A program made the position numbers and the translations under genes. From assembly GCA_963700885.1 (NCBI GenBank), contig CAVOZJ010000032.1, forward strand, positions 1 to 64,000: a stretch of 64,000 nucleotides of DNA, given 5' to 3'. Source of the stretch: Anderseniella sp963700885 (GTDB taxonomy: Bacteria > Pseudomonadota > Alphaproteobacteria > Rhizobiales > Aestuariivirgaceae). The notes beneath the pieces are model-generated. The model had not been told where the DNA came from. It did not search any database and was given only the letters and a program-made list of their open reading frames with translations. Of the stretch, positions 18,530 through 28,266 are shown piece by piece. The first letter of the stretch is position 1. The number at the start of each line of letters is the position of its first letter.

Positions 18530-19303
18530 CTAGTATCCCAGCCTGCGATTGACCGACTCCAGCAGATCATCGGCGGCATTGCCTGAACCGGTTCGGGTGT
18601 CGCCGCCAAGAATGTCGTCCAGGGTATTACGGCCCCGGCCGATGGCGTCGTCATTATAGGACGGACGCTGGTTCCTGCTGCTTCGGCCCTTGCCGCCACC
18701 GCCGAGAATGTCACGCAGCAGATCATCAAGACCGCCGCCGGGTGCAGGTCCACTTTGCCGCGGTCGCGGGGCAGGTGATCGCTGCTGACCTGATCCGCCG
18801 CCGAGGATGTCTCCCAGTATATCGCCAAGGCCACCGTCACTGTGTCCCTGGCCGGGACCACCGCGCGGTCCCGGACCAGTGGCTCCGCCGGTCATGCGTT
18901 TGAAAATCGCCCCCATCACCATGGACGCAATGACCGGCAGCATTTTTTTCAGGATGGCAGCGCCGATGCCGGTGGAACCGGCCGCATGCATGGCCACTTC
19001 GCGGCTGACCTGCTTGTGGCCGAACAGGTGGCCGAGAATGGCATTGCCATCGTTTTTCGCGGCGTCGAACTGAACAGCAGAGTCATCATCCATGAAGCGT
19101 TCGTGTTGACCGCCCGATAGCGCCTCGAATAGCGACACCATGCCATCAGGTTCGCGGGTATTGTGGCGAACGCCGGCGGTGACCATCGGCGCCAGTTCGG
19201 CAACGGCGGCCAGTGTCTGCTCACGCGACAGTCCAAACTGCTGCCCCAGCACATCCAGACCTTGACCGTTGTGGGACCGGGCAATCATTTCAACGATATT
19301 CAT
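18530..19303 (-). CDS. DUF937 family protein, Gly-rich C terminus
   Basis: 257 residues. N-terminal half is the helical DUF937 fold (MNIVEMIARSHNGQGLD ... AILGHLFG). The C-terminal half is Gly/Arg/Asp-rich with LDDLLRDILGGG-type repeats (GLGDILGDILGG, NTLDDILGG), which may mediate self-association. Function of the family is unknown. It has weak similarity to the next upstream protein (19350-20021), suggesting an old tandem duplication. Its stop codon overlaps the IS1380 target duplication, so the natural downstream terminator has been pushed 1.6 kb away. Confidence 0.82.
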   Translation of the reverse strand: MNIVEMIARSHNGQGLDVLGQQFGLSREQTLAAVAELAPMVTAGVRHNTREPDGMVSLFEALSGGQHERFMDDDSAVQFDAAKNDGNAILGHLFGHKQVSREVAMHAAGSTGIGAAILKKMLPVIASMVMGAIFKRMTGGATGPGPRGGPGQGHSDGGLGDILGDILGGGSGQQRSPAPRPRQSGPAPGGGLDDLLRDILGGGGKGRSSRNQRPSYNDDAIGRGRNTLDDILGGDTRTGSGNAADDLLESVNRRLGY

Positions 19304-19349
19304 GGCATTTACTCACTTCGCTGACTGTCTCGATACGTGGTTAGTTTAA

Positions 19350-20021
19350 TCATTTTGCTCGTTTCAGCAATTCCCCGAATACCTCACGCAGATCAGGTGT
19401 ATTCCTGCGCCTGGAACGCCTGCGTTGTATGCGGCGCTTGCGCGAGGTCTTGTAGGATTTCGCATAGGTGGCGCGATTGCGCCTTCGCCTGCGCTTGGGC
19501 GGTACGTGGGTGATGCCCTTGATGATCGCCTTGATCAACTCGGAGATGAAACTTGCAGCGGCGCCGCCTGCATCAGTGGCCAGATAGGTTTGCTGGCCGC
19601 GTTTGACCAGTGCCGCCACACACAAGGTGGCCGCCAGAGTCATCATCCGTTCCATTTTTTCTTCGGTGATGCCGTGCGGTTTGCGCAGTGTTCGCGCAAC
19701 TGAGCGGGCTCGCTCCACGGAGCCATAGACATGCGTCAGTATTTCTTCGCCCTCTTCAACCGCTTCGCGTGACAGCAGTGCATCCGGGTTGGTCAGATAA
19801 TCATCGTGCTCGCCGGCCTCGATTACATCCAGTAGAAGTTCCAGCTCTTCCGGATCGCGTGCCTGGACAGCTATTTTTGTCCCGATCTCGCGGACATGGG
19901 TTTTCAACGCCTTTTCCGCTGCTTCAACGCCGTAGCCGCCGGCAAGCGCCAGCGCCCCAGCGGTTTTTCCGTTGTTGGCAGCCAGAATAATGTCGATCAA
20001 TTCGGTGGCCTGTGTACTCAC
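19350..20021 (-). CDS. DUF937-like protein with basic C-terminal tail
   Basis: 223 residues from a GTG at 20021 with AGGAG upstream; its GTGA overlaps the stop of the MATE gene, so translation is coupled. The N-terminal 150 residues align in outline with the DUF937 protein that follows (ILTHVYGSVERARSVAR resembles ILGHLFGHKQVSREVAM). The last 60 residues are strongly basic (PPKRRRRRNRATYAKSYK and further Arg clusters), which suggests nucleic-acid or envelope-polyanion binding. Function unknown. Confidence 0.75.
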   Translation of the reverse strand: MSTQATELIDIILAANNGKTAGALALAGGYGVEAAEKALKTHVREIGTKIAVQARDPEELELLLDVIEAGEHDDYLTNPDALLSREAVEEGEEILTHVYGSVERARSVARTLRKPHGITEEKMERMMTLAATLCVAALVKRGQQTYLATDAGGAAASFISELIKAIIKGITHVPPKRRRRRNRATYAKSYKTSRKRRIQRRRSRRRNTPDLREVFGELLKRAK

Positions 20022-21391
20022 GTGGCTGCTCCTGTCAGCGGGTCGCTCAGGGCCATGGCTCTGACCAGACTGAAGGCGGTGACCGAAGCAGCCAGCCCGA
20101 AAATGATGTTGACCGCACCCATTCCGACCAGAACGCCGGTTGCGCCGCCCCATGCTGCGCCGAGGTGCAACAGCGGAATAGTGCCGATTGTGGCCTTGCC
20201 CCAGTTGAACCACATTGACCATTTTGGCCGGTCGAGATTGTTGAAAGCGGCCTGTGACACAAACTGTGCTCCGGCAAACGCCCAGGTAATGCCAATGAAG
20301 GTATAGTAATATGTGATCAATTCGGCAGTTTCCGGGGTAGCACTGAACCAGGCCGGCATATGCCGGGCAACTGCAAACATCACCAGGCTGACTGTGAGGG
20401 TGTAAAGCGCCGAAAACACCATGGCGTCCTTCAGTGTCTGGCGGACGCGATCAAGTTTTCCGGCACCGTAATTCTGCCCGATGATCGGGCCAACCGCACC
20501 CGACAATGAAAAAATCACACCGAAGGCAACCGGCACCAGTCTGTTGATAACAGCCACAGCGGCCACTGCGTCATTGCCAAACGTGGCGGTGATGCGCGTC
20601 ATGTAGGCGATTGCAAACGGCGTGGCCAGTTGGGTGGCAATTGCCGGCAGGGCGATACGCATGATAGGGCGCAGGTTTTGCCTTATGGAGGCAATCCGTG
20701 GTCGCACCACAAACCGGTGATGGCGATGCAACGCATTCAATCCGACCGCAAATGAAGCGAGATTGGCACATACCGTGGCAAGTGCTGCTCCCTGGATGCC
20801 GAAATCCATCCAGAAAATGAAGATCGGATCCAGTATGGCATTGGCGATGGCAGTTACCAGCGTAACATACATGGCGCGCCTGGGGTCGCCAATTGCGCGC
20901 AGGACAAAACTGACGGTAATTGCCCCGGCCAGCAGCAGGAAACCCGGCGCAACGGTGATCAGGTAGGAGCGAGCCAGTTCCAGCGCCTCGCCGGATGCAC
21001 CCAGTACAGACAACATGGGCCGGGCAAACACCACGATTCCAGCGGCAACCGCGAACCCGGTAAGCAGGCTCAGGCACAATGCTGCTGATGCGGTTTCCCG
21101 GGCGCTGTCCTCTTTGCCGCGCCCCATGGCCTGCGCGACCAGCGCTCCGGCAGCGATTGCCAGGCCGAGCCCGACTGAAAGGTTGGAAAATACAATCGTG
21201 CCGGCAAAACCGATCGCGGCAGTTACTTCAATCCGGTTCAGCAGGGTCAGAAACCACAGATCGGCCAGATCAACCAGGAACATGGCCATAAGACCGACGG
21301 CGCTGGTTGCCGTCATCACAACCACATGCTGCATGGTTGAGCCGGATATGAACCGCGCGCCTATCCGTGGGCCGTCAGCCGGGCCACTCAT
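20018..21391 (-). CDS. MATE-family efflux transporter
   Basis: 457 residues with about 12 hydrophobic helices and the internal two-fold repeat of MATE transporters (SNLSVGLGLAIAAGALVAQA in the first half, IFSLSGAVGPIIGQNYGAG in the second). It should export cationic or aromatic compounds in exchange for Na+ or H+. Start overlaps the stop of the HAD gene by 4 bp (ATGA) and its stop overlaps the DUF937-like gene, giving a tightly coupled operon HAD-MATE-DUF937. Confidence 0.93.
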   Translation of the reverse strand: MSGPADGPRIGARFISGSTMQHVVVMTATSAVGLMAMFLVDLADLWFLTLLNRIEVTAAIGFAGTIVFSNLSVGLGLAIAAGALVAQAMGRGKEDSARETASAALCLSLLTGFAVAAGIVVFARPMLSVLGASGEALELARSYLITVAPGFLLLAGAITVSFVLRAIGDPRRAMYVTLVTAIANAILDPIFIFWMDFGIQGAALATVCANLASFAVGLNALHRHHRFVVRPRIASIRQNLRPIMRIALPAIATQLATPFAIAYMTRITATFGNDAVAAVAVINRLVPVAFGVIFSLSGAVGPIIGQNYGAGKLDRVRQTLKDAMVFSALYTLTVSLVMFAVARHMPAWFSATPETAELITYYYTFIGITWAFAGAQFVSQAAFNNLDRPKWSMWFNWGKATIGTIPLLHLGAAWGGATGVLVGMGAVNIIFGLAASVTAFSLVRAMALSDPLTGAAT

Positions 21392-22011
21392 CCGGTGCCT
21401 GTCACAATGTCGATCTGACCCAGGCGGTGTTTCAGATCGTTGATGTCCCTGAACACTATTGCCGTCATGCCAACCTGATTTGCGCCGTCGCAGTTGTGTG
21501 GTTTGTCATCGATGAAAACGCATTCACCAGGCTTGCTGCCGAGCATGGATGCCACACGCCTGAAGATTTTTCCGTCGGGTTTCTTGGTGCCGAACCTGTA
21601 TGAAAAAAATGCATTGTCCCCAAACAGTTCCGCTGTTTTCGGGGCGAGCTGCTCAAATGCCGTTCTGGCCAACGGGCCATTGTTGGTCAGCATCGCCAAT
21701 GCATGGCTATTCGCAAGACTGGTGACCAGGCAGTGCATGTCGGCCCGGTGATGCATTGCCGCTGCCCGGCAGGCAATCCATTCATCGCGGGTGATTTGAA
21801 ACCCGAGGTGATTATTGAAGGCATTCAGATACGAGGCCTCATCGGGATATTTGCCGCTGTCGGCACCATCTTCAAAACCGGATGTCCATATCCGGTCGAA
21901 GATTGTATCTGTGTCCAGTCCGGAAATGCGCGATAGTTCGGACAGTCTGTCCGGCAGGTTGTAATCCGACATTACGCCGTCGAAGTCGAATATTAAGGTG
22001 GTAAAGCTCAT
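21388..22011 (-). CDS. HAD-superfamily hydrolase (subfamily IA)
   Basis: 207 residues with all four HAD motifs: DFDGVMSD (nucleophile Asp), TNNG (motif II), KKPDGKIF (motif III Lys) and FIDDK (motif IV). The second Asp is present in the nucleophile motif (DFD), so it is a phosphatase rather than a dead paralogue. Substrate is unknown; small phosphorylated sugars or nucleotides are usual. First gene of the set coupled to the MATE transporter. Confidence 0.9.
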   Translation of the reverse strand: MSFTTLIFDFDGVMSDYNLPDRLSELSRISGLDTDTIFDRIWTSGFEDGADSGKYPDEASYLNAFNNHLGFQITRDEWIACRAAAMHHRADMHCLVTSLANSHALAMLTNNGPLARTAFEQLAPKTAELFGDNAFFSYRFGTKKPDGKIFRRVASMLGSKPGECVFIDDKPHNCDGANQVGMTAIVFRDINDLKHRLGQIDIVTGTG

Positions 22012-22021
22012 TGCTCATGTT

Positions 22022-23452
22022 TCAGGCAGCGGTGCCGCCAACTGTAATCCGGTCGAGACGAATGGTAGGCTGGCCAACACCGACCGGCACTCCCTGGCCA
22101 TCTTTGCCGCATGTGCCGATACCTGGGTCGAGTTGCATATCGTTCCCGATCATGGATATCCGGGTCAGGGCGTCGGGCCCGTTTCCGATCAGGGTTGCCC
22201 CTTTCACCGGTGCGCCAAGCTTTCCCTGCTCTATACGGTACGCCTCGGTGCACGAGAACACAAACTTACCGCTGGTAATGTCTACCTGGCCGCCGCCAAA
22301 TGACACAGCGTAGAGCCCGGACTTTACCGATGAAATGATATCCTGCGGATTGCTTTTGCCGTTCATCATAACCGTATTTGTCATACGCGGCATCGGATGG
22401 TGGGCATAGGACTGCCGTCTGCCATTGCCGGTTGAGATTTCACCCATCAGCCTGGCATTCATGCGATCCTGCATGTAGCCTACAAGAATGCCGTCCTCGA
22501 TCAATGTGGTTTTCTGAGCCGGAGTACCCTCATCGTCTATCGACAATGATCCACGCCTGTTGTGCAGTGTTCCGTCATCAACAATGGTGACGCCCGGGCT
22601 CGCAACACGCTTGCCCATCAGGCCGGCAAAAGCCGAGGTTTTCTTGCGGTTGAAATCGCCTTCAAGGCCGTGTCCAATCGCTTCATGCAGCAAAATGCCC
22701 GGCCAGCCGGGCCCCAGCACGACGTCCATTTCGCCAGCAGGAGCATCTTCGGCGTCCAGTGCCACCAGGCTCTGGCGTAGTGCTTCGCGCGCGGCAGACT
22801 GCCAACTGTCAATGCCGACGAAGTCCCCGTAGCAGGTTCTGCCACCCATGCCGTGACTGCCGCTGCCGCGCTTTTCTCCCTGGCCGGCAACCACTGAGAC
22901 ATTGAAGCGGATCAGCGGCCGACGGTCGCTGAAGGTATGGCCGCCGGGGCGAATGATGTCGATGGCCTGCCATTCGCCCGACATGGACACTGTAACCTGG
23001 CGGATCCGGTCATCAAGATTGCGGGTAAACCGGTCAACTTCCTGCAACAGGCGCACCTTGTCTTCGAAAGCCATGGCCTGCACAGGATTATCGTCACTGT
23101 AGAGGCTTATATTGGTACGTGGTGGTTCGGATGACACACTGCCAGCGCCTGATTGTACGCTGCGAACAGTCTCAGCAGCACGCGCAAGTGCCGCCCTGGA
23201 GAGTTCAGCAGAATGTGCATACGCGGAAGTTTCGCCGCAAACCGCACGCAATCCAAAGCCCTGATTGACGTCAAAACTGGCGGTTCTGAGCTGGCCATCG
23301 TCAAACACCAGGCTTTCAGACTGACAATACTCCAGAAACAGCTCGCCATCATCGCTGTTGACCAGGCAATCTTCAGTCAGTTGCAATGCAGCCTCGCGGT
23401 CCAGCCCGGTTTCGGCGAAAAACAGATCGTCAGATGGATTAATGTCTGTCAC
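22022..23452 (-). CDS. tldD: Metalloprotease TldD
   Basis: 476 residues, GTG start with GGAGACC. Contains the TldD zinc motif H-E-x3-H (LLHEAIGHGLEGDF, about residue 258). TldD pairs with TldE/PmbA to form a protease used in peptide modification (for example microcin B17 maturation) and degradation of unfolded peptides. The partner gene is not in this window. It is adjacent to but not overlapping the HAD gene. Confidence 0.95.
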   Translation of the reverse strand: MTDINPSDDLFFAETGLDREAALQLTEDCLVNSDDGELFLEYCQSESLVFDDGQLRTASFDVNQGFGLRAVCGETSAYAHSAELSRAALARAAETVRSVQSGAGSVSSEPPRTNISLYSDDNPVQAMAFEDKVRLLQEVDRFTRNLDDRIRQVTVSMSGEWQAIDIIRPGGHTFSDRRPLIRFNVSVVAGQGEKRGSGSHGMGGRTCYGDFVGIDSWQSAAREALRQSLVALDAEDAPAGEMDVVLGPGWPGILLHEAIGHGLEGDFNRKKTSAFAGLMGKRVASPGVTIVDDGTLHNRRGSLSIDDEGTPAQKTTLIEDGILVGYMQDRMNARLMGEISTGNGRRQSYAHHPMPRMTNTVMMNGKSNPQDIISSVKSGLYAVSFGGGQVDITSGKFVFSCTEAYRIEQGKLGAPVKGATLIGNGPDALTRISMIGNDMQLDPGIGTCGKDGQGVPVGVGQPTIRLDRITVGGTAA

Positions 23453-23613
23453 GGCTCAGCGGTCTCCGAAAAGGCATGGCTGGCTTTATCGTCAGGCATA
23501 TCACCGCAAGGTGCAACTGCAATGGCCACAAATTCGAAATATCGGTACAAATCCTGACGAAGAAATCCGGACCAGGCCGTCCTGGAACAGCCTGGGCCAA
23601 TGTCCGCATTCGA

Positions 23614-24273
23614 TCAGCTGTTGTCGAGCAAAGCCTTGAAGGACGCGGTAAAACCGTCCAGCGAAATCGGCATTTTGATGGCGGCACCGGGAGCTTCATA
23701 GATGATGAAGTTTGCTGCCTGGCCTGCCTTCATTTTTGCCAGAGTGGCTTCCTGGGCTTCTGCGGTTGCAGTGCACAGGCCAGGTGCTGCCTGCGTCTGT
23801 GGCAGACAGCGGACAAATGGCACGCGGCCGACGGCGGCACCGTCAATTTCCAGCGCAATCCCGGTAGGCAGGAACACGCCGATTGGTGCCATGATCTGCA
23901 TCATGGTTGCAGATTTGTCACCCTGCTTCTGCTGACGCATGATCAGGGAAAGCGCAATCTGGGGCCGCTTTGCATCACGGCTGATCTGCACCATGGCACA
24001 AACCTTTTGTGCTGGAACATCCCTGCCTTCGGCATCCTTGCCGGCTGGATGCGATTCGCACTGTACTTTCCACTTGCCGTTCTCTGCGACCAGTTGAGGT
24101 TTGGGACGGTTTGGTGCTGCACTCTGCGGCGCGTTTACCCGGGGACCGAACTGCTTGGGCGACACCGGAGCAACCTGCTGCTGGGCCATGCTGGCTGTTG
24201 CCAGAGCCGATATGACGCCGGCTGTTGCCAGCAGTAAGGCTGTTTTGCGAATCATGTTGATTTTTTGGACCAC
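23614..24273 (-). CDS. IalB-family periplasmic protein
   Basis: 219 residues from a GTG at 24273 with GGGAGC; an ATG six codons later is an alternative start. Signal peptide (KTALLLATAGVISALATASMA then Gln-rich start). Mature part matches invasion associated locus B proteins, with KWKVQCESHP and VCAMVQISRD, and paired cysteines likely to form disulfides. Family members are widespread in alphaproteobacteria and were named from Bartonella; in free-living species the role is unknown. Confidence 0.87.
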   Translation of the reverse strand: MVQKINMIRKTALLLATAGVISALATASMAQQQVAPVSPKQFGPRVNAPQSAAPNRPKPQLVAENGKWKVQCESHPAGKDAEGRDVPAQKVCAMVQISRDAKRPQIALSLIMRQQKQGDKSATMMQIMAPIGVFLPTGIALEIDGAAVGRVPFVRCLPQTQAAPGLCTATAEAQEATLAKMKAGQAANFIIYEAPGAAIKMPISLDGFTASFKALLDNS

Positions 24274-24666
24274 TGGATAGCTGCTCCCTGGAGATTGACT
24301 AGATTTGAACCGCCACTCATTTCAGTTATTTGCCGTGTATGCCAGACGCGGGGCCGATTTAGCAACCCGGCTGTGCAAATTCATTCTCGAAACATACCAA
24401 TGTTCCGTTTTCAGTGTACGTTCAGCACTCTTCGTGTGCAATTGAGGCATTATTGCGATCATTGCCGCCGCGGTGATGCGTCAAGCGCAAACCGTGCAAT
24501 TTTGACGCGCCTCATGACAGTTGCAGCCATGGGGCGATTGTGGTTCAACAGGTACATGGTAGCAGTGCGGCAATCTTTTGATCGGCCAGTCCTGCACTTT
24601 GGAATATACTGTGGAATACACCGTATGGCAGGATTTCCTCCTGTCTGCGAATTTTAAGAGGGCAAT
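24274..24666. other. Promoter region of the cytochrome oxidase operon, no gene
   Basis: 393 bp between divergent ialB-like and ctaC genes. It should hold the promoters of both. A TATACT close to 24605 could be a -10 element but no convincing -35 partner is present. The ribosome binding site of ctaC is AAGAGGG just before the ATG. Confidence 0.5.
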
Positions 24667-25536
24667 ATGCGCAAATTGTTTGCGAGCTTGACTGTGTCGG
24701 CGACAGCCTTATCGGGAACATCCACAGCAATCGCGGCAGGTCTTGGCCAGCCGGTAGAATGGCAGATGAACCTCCAGCAATCGGCCTCGCCGGTTATGAC
24801 GTTCATTACTAGTTTTCACAATGGCCTGCTGATACTGACCACCATTATCTGTCTGTTCGTACTGGGTTTGCTGACCTGGGTTTGCGTCAAGTTCAATGCT
24901 AAGGCCAATCCGGTTCCCTCACGTACTACTCATAACACGCTGGTTGAAGTTGTGTGGACAGTGGTGCCAATCCTTATTCTGATTGGCATTGCCATTCCAT
25001 CTTTCCGGCTGCTGTATTTTCAGCGTGACTTCCCTGCAGCCGAGATGACGGTGAAGGCAATCGGCAACCAGTGGTTCTGGTCCTATGAGTATCCTGAGCA
25101 TGACGTGTCTTTTGACCAGTATCTGAAAGCCAGGGATGAACTGAAGGAAGGCGAAGTTTACTTGCTTGCCACCGATACTGAGGTGGTAGTTCCGGTTAAC
25201 AAGATTGTACGGGTGATCGTCACTGCCAACGACGTGCTGCATGCCTGGACGATACCTTCGTTTGGCTCGAAGATTGATGCAGTGCCGGGGCGTTTAAACG
25301 AAACCTGGTTCAAGGCGGAAAAAGAAGGCATATTCCACGGACAGTGTTCTGAACTGTGTGGCAAAGACCATGCCTACATGCCGATTACTGTGCGCGTCGT
25401 GTCCGAAGATGAGTACCAGGCATGGCTGGAAAAGGCCAAGACTGCCGGCGTTGAAGAAGCGCAACAGCATCTCGCCTCCATTTTGAGAACCAAAGGCAAG
25501 CTGGCGCTGGGCGCCGCCGGCGCGCCTGCAAACTGA
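24667..25536 (+). CDS. ctaC: Cytochrome c oxidase subunit II (aa3 type)
   Basis: 289 residues. Signal sequence, two transmembrane helices (about 45-70 and 90-112), then a periplasmic cupredoxin domain. The CuA site is complete: His in DVLHAWTIP, and HGQCSELCGKDHAYM with both Cys, Glu, His and Met ligands. It takes electrons from cytochrome c and passes them to heme a in subunit I. No fused cytochrome c domain. First gene of the ctaC-D-B-G-E operon. Confidence 0.97.
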   Translation: MRKLFASLTVSATALSGTSTAIAAGLGQPVEWQMNLQQSASPVMTFITSFHNGLLILTTIICLFVLGLLTWVCVKFNAKANPVPSRTTHNTLVEVVWTVVPILILIGIAIPSFRLLYFQRDFPAAEMTVKAIGNQWFWSYEYPEHDVSFDQYLKARDELKEGEVYLLATDTEVVVPVNKIVRVIVTANDVLHAWTIPSFGSKIDAVPGRLNETWFKAEKEGIFHGQCSELCGKDHAYMPITVRVVSEDEYQAWLEKAKTAGVEEAQQHLASILRTKGKLALGAAGAPAN

Positions 25537-25565
25537 TTCGACTGATTAAAACGAGGGATACCCTT

Positions 25566-27224
25566 ATGGCATATGCAACAGCGGCACATGACGATCATGA
25601 GCACAACCCGACAGGTTGGCGCCGGTATGTCTACTCCACGAACCACAAGGACATCGGAACGATGTATTTGTGGTTTGCGATTTTTTCCGGCCTCGTAGGC
25701 GGTTTCATGTCGATCATGATGCGCTGGGAGTTGATGGAGCCCGGCATTCAGATCTTCCACGGCCTGGCGCACATGGTCTACGGTATTGGCGATACATCTG
25801 CAGATGCAGTTGATGCGGGCAAGAACATGTTCAACGTGTTTGTCACGGCCCATGGCCTGCTGATGATCTTCTTCATGGTCATGCCCGCGATGATCGGCGG
25901 CTTCGGCAACTGGTTTGTACCGTTGATGATCGGCGCGCCTGACATGGCGTTTCCACGCATGAACAACATTTCCTTCTGGCTGTTGCCACCGGCACTTATC
26001 CTTCTGGTCCTTTCCATGTTCGTGGAAGGCTCTTCCGGCTCCTTCGGAGTTGGCGGCGGTTGGACCCTGTACCCTCCGTACTCCACCAGCGGGCAGCCTG
26101 GACCTGCTGTGGACCTGGCAATTCTGTCCATGCATCTTGCCGGTGCCTCTTCAATTCTCGGTGCCATCAATTTCATCACCACAATCTTCAACATGCGCGC
26201 GCCGGGCATGACCCTGCACAAAATGCCGTTGTTCGTGTGGTCGATCCTGGTAACCGTGTTCCTGCTGTTGTTGTCGCTTCCGGTGTTTGCCGGTGCCATC
26301 ACCATGCTGCTGACAGACCGCAATTTCGGAACCTCGTTCTTCCGGCCTGAAGGCGGTGGTGACCCGATCCTGTACCAGCACCTTTTCTGGTTTTTTGCAC
26401 ACCCTGAAGTGTACATTCTGATCCTGCCCGGTTTCGGAATGGTTTCCCAGATCATTGCCACATTCTCCAAGAAACCAGTGTTTGGATATCTTGGCATGGC
26501 CTATGCCATGGTTGCCATCGGTCTTGTCGGCTTTATCGTGTGGGCACACCACATGTACACTGTCGGCATGGCGGTGGATACACAAGCCTATTTTGTGGCT
26601 GCCACCATGGTCATTGCGGTGCCAACCGGCGTGAAAATTTTCTCTTGGATCGCAACCATGTGGGGCGGATCAATCGAATTCCGCACACCGATGTTGTGGG
26701 CAATCGGTTTCATTTTCCTGTTTACGGTTGGTGGTGTGACCGGTGTCGTGCTGGCCAACGCGGGTGTCGACCGATCACTGCATGATACCTATTATGTTGT
26801 GGCCCATTTCCACTATGTGCTCTCTCTGGGTGCAGTATTCTCGATATTTGGCGGCTGGTATTACTGGTTCCCGAAAATATTTGGCTACATGTACAATCCA
26901 TTCCTTGCCCGGGCCCACTTCTGGATTCAGTTTATTGGTGTGAACCTGTTGTTCTTCCCGCAGCATTTCCTTGGTTTGGCCGGTATGCCGCGCCGCTATA
27001 TTGATTATCCGGAAGTGTTTTCTGGATGGAATTATGTATCTTCGATCGGATCGTACATTTCCGCATTTTCAATCCTCATTTTCCTGTGGTGCATCGTTGA
27101 GGCCTTCATGAAAAAGCGGGTCGCTGGCAACAATCCGTGGGGCGAGTCTGCAACTACGCTGGAATGGACGCTGTCTTCGCCTCCACCGTTCCACCAGTTC
27201 TCGACCCTGCCGGTTATCCGGTAA
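25566..27224 (+). CDS. ctaD: Cytochrome c oxidase subunit I (aa3 type)
   Basis: 552 residues, 12 membrane helices. Heme a and heme a3/CuB ligands are present: His in FVTAHGLLM, HPEVYILILPGFG with the cross-linked His-Tyr pair, WAHHMYTVG, and VVAHFHYVLS. The E in the XGHPEV region and K-channel residues fit type A heme-copper oxidases. It reduces O2 to water and pumps protons at the cytoplasmic membrane. Confidence 0.98.
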   Translation: MAYATAAHDDHEHNPTGWRRYVYSTNHKDIGTMYLWFAIFSGLVGGFMSIMMRWELMEPGIQIFHGLAHMVYGIGDTSADAVDAGKNMFNVFVTAHGLLMIFFMVMPAMIGGFGNWFVPLMIGAPDMAFPRMNNISFWLLPPALILLVLSMFVEGSSGSFGVGGGWTLYPPYSTSGQPGPAVDLAILSMHLAGASSILGAINFITTIFNMRAPGMTLHKMPLFVWSILVTVFLLLLSLPVFAGAITMLLTDRNFGTSFFRPEGGGDPILYQHLFWFFAHPEVYILILPGFGMVSQIIATFSKKPVFGYLGMAYAMVAIGLVGFIVWAHHMYTVGMAVDTQAYFVAATMVIAVPTGVKIFSWIATMWGGSIEFRTPMLWAIGFIFLFTVGGVTGVVLANAGVDRSLHDTYYVVAHFHYVLSLGAVFSIFGGWYYWFPKIFGYMYNPFLARAHFWIQFIGVNLLFFPQHFLGLAGMPRRYIDYPEVFSGWNYVSSIGSYISAFSILIFLWCIVEAFMKKRVAGNNPWGESATTLEWTLSSPPPFHQFSTLPVIR

Positions 27225-27312
27225 CACAACAGGCAAGCCGGCCGGTCAGTTGCTTCAGCAGCGCTGACTGCCGGAGTAAATGGCCAGCCAGGCCGGTAAC
27301 TATGAGATATAC

Positions 27313-28263
27313 ATGACAGACATTCGCACAGATCTGATGCAGCAAGACCATGACGCCGTCCCGTTCGAGTTCGGTGGCAACGGCACTGTTGAAGATTTCT
27401 GGGCACTGCTCAAACCGCGGGTTATGTCGCTGGTTATCTTTACCGCCTTTTGTGGACTGTTGCTGGCGCCAGGCGAAATTCATCCCTGGACGGCATTCGT
27501 TGCCATATTGTGTATCGCAGTCGGGGCAGGTGCATCCGGCGCCCTGAATATGGCTTATGAGGCAGATATCGACAGCCGGATGAGCCGCACTGCGAAGCGG
27601 CCGATCCCTCGTGGTGCAATTGAACCGGGTGAGGCGTACATATTTGGCACCGCACTGTCGGTAGGGTCGGTTGTTCTGCTGGGTCTTGCTGTCAACTGGA
27701 TTTCCGCAGCATTTCTGGCTTTCACGATATTTTTCTACGCCGTGATCTATACTATGTTTCTCAAGCGTTCGACGCCTCAGAACATTGTCATTGGTGGTGC
27801 TGCAGGCGCATTGCCGCCAATGGTGGCCTGGTCCGCCGTTACTGGCTCGGTGGATATGGCAAGTGTTTCGTTGTTCCTGATCATATTTGTCTGGACTCCG
27901 CCGCACTTTTGGGCGCTGGCGCTGTTCCGCTTCGGCGACTACGAGTCGGCAGGTGTTCCAATGTTGCCAAACGTGGCGGGTGTTGATGCAACCAGAAAGC
28001 AGATCTGGTTGTATTCGCTGGCCATGGCACCGGTTGCCGCGCTGCCAATCATTGCTGGTATTGCCGGCTGGATTTACGCTGCAGCCGCCGTTGTCCTGAC
28101 AGCCAGATTCATCTGGCATGCATGGGCGGTATATTCGCTGCGCGAAGGCGTAAAAGCTGAGCGTGCACCGAAAAGGCTGTTCGGATATTCCATCCTGTAT
28201 CTGTTCGCCATGTTTGTGTCGCTGCTCGCCGACCGGGCCGTCAGCCTGACGGGGTTGCTGTAA
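27313..28263 (+). CDS. ctaB: Protoheme IX farnesyltransferase (heme O synthase)
   Basis: 316 residues from the ATG at 27313; an upstream ATG at 27280 is too close to its GGAG. UbiA-type prenyltransferase with nine or so membrane helices and the Asp-rich site NMAYEADIDSRM followed by KRPIPRG. It farnesylates heme B to heme O for the oxidase. Located between ctaD and the small CoxF-like gene. Confidence 0.95.
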   Translation: MTDIRTDLMQQDHDAVPFEFGGNGTVEDFWALLKPRVMSLVIFTAFCGLLLAPGEIHPWTAFVAILCIAVGAGASGALNMAYEADIDSRMSRTAKRPIPRGAIEPGEAYIFGTALSVGSVVLLGLAVNWISAAFLAFTIFFYAVIYTMFLKRSTPQNIVIGGAAGALPPMVAWSAVTGSVDMASVSLFLIIFVWTPPHFWALALFRFGDYESAGVPMLPNVAGVDATRKQIWLYSLAMAPVAALPIIAGIAGWIYAAAAVVLTARFIWHAWAVYSLREGVKAERAPKRLFGYSILYLFAMFVSLLADRAVSLTGLL

Positions 28264-28266
28264 GAC

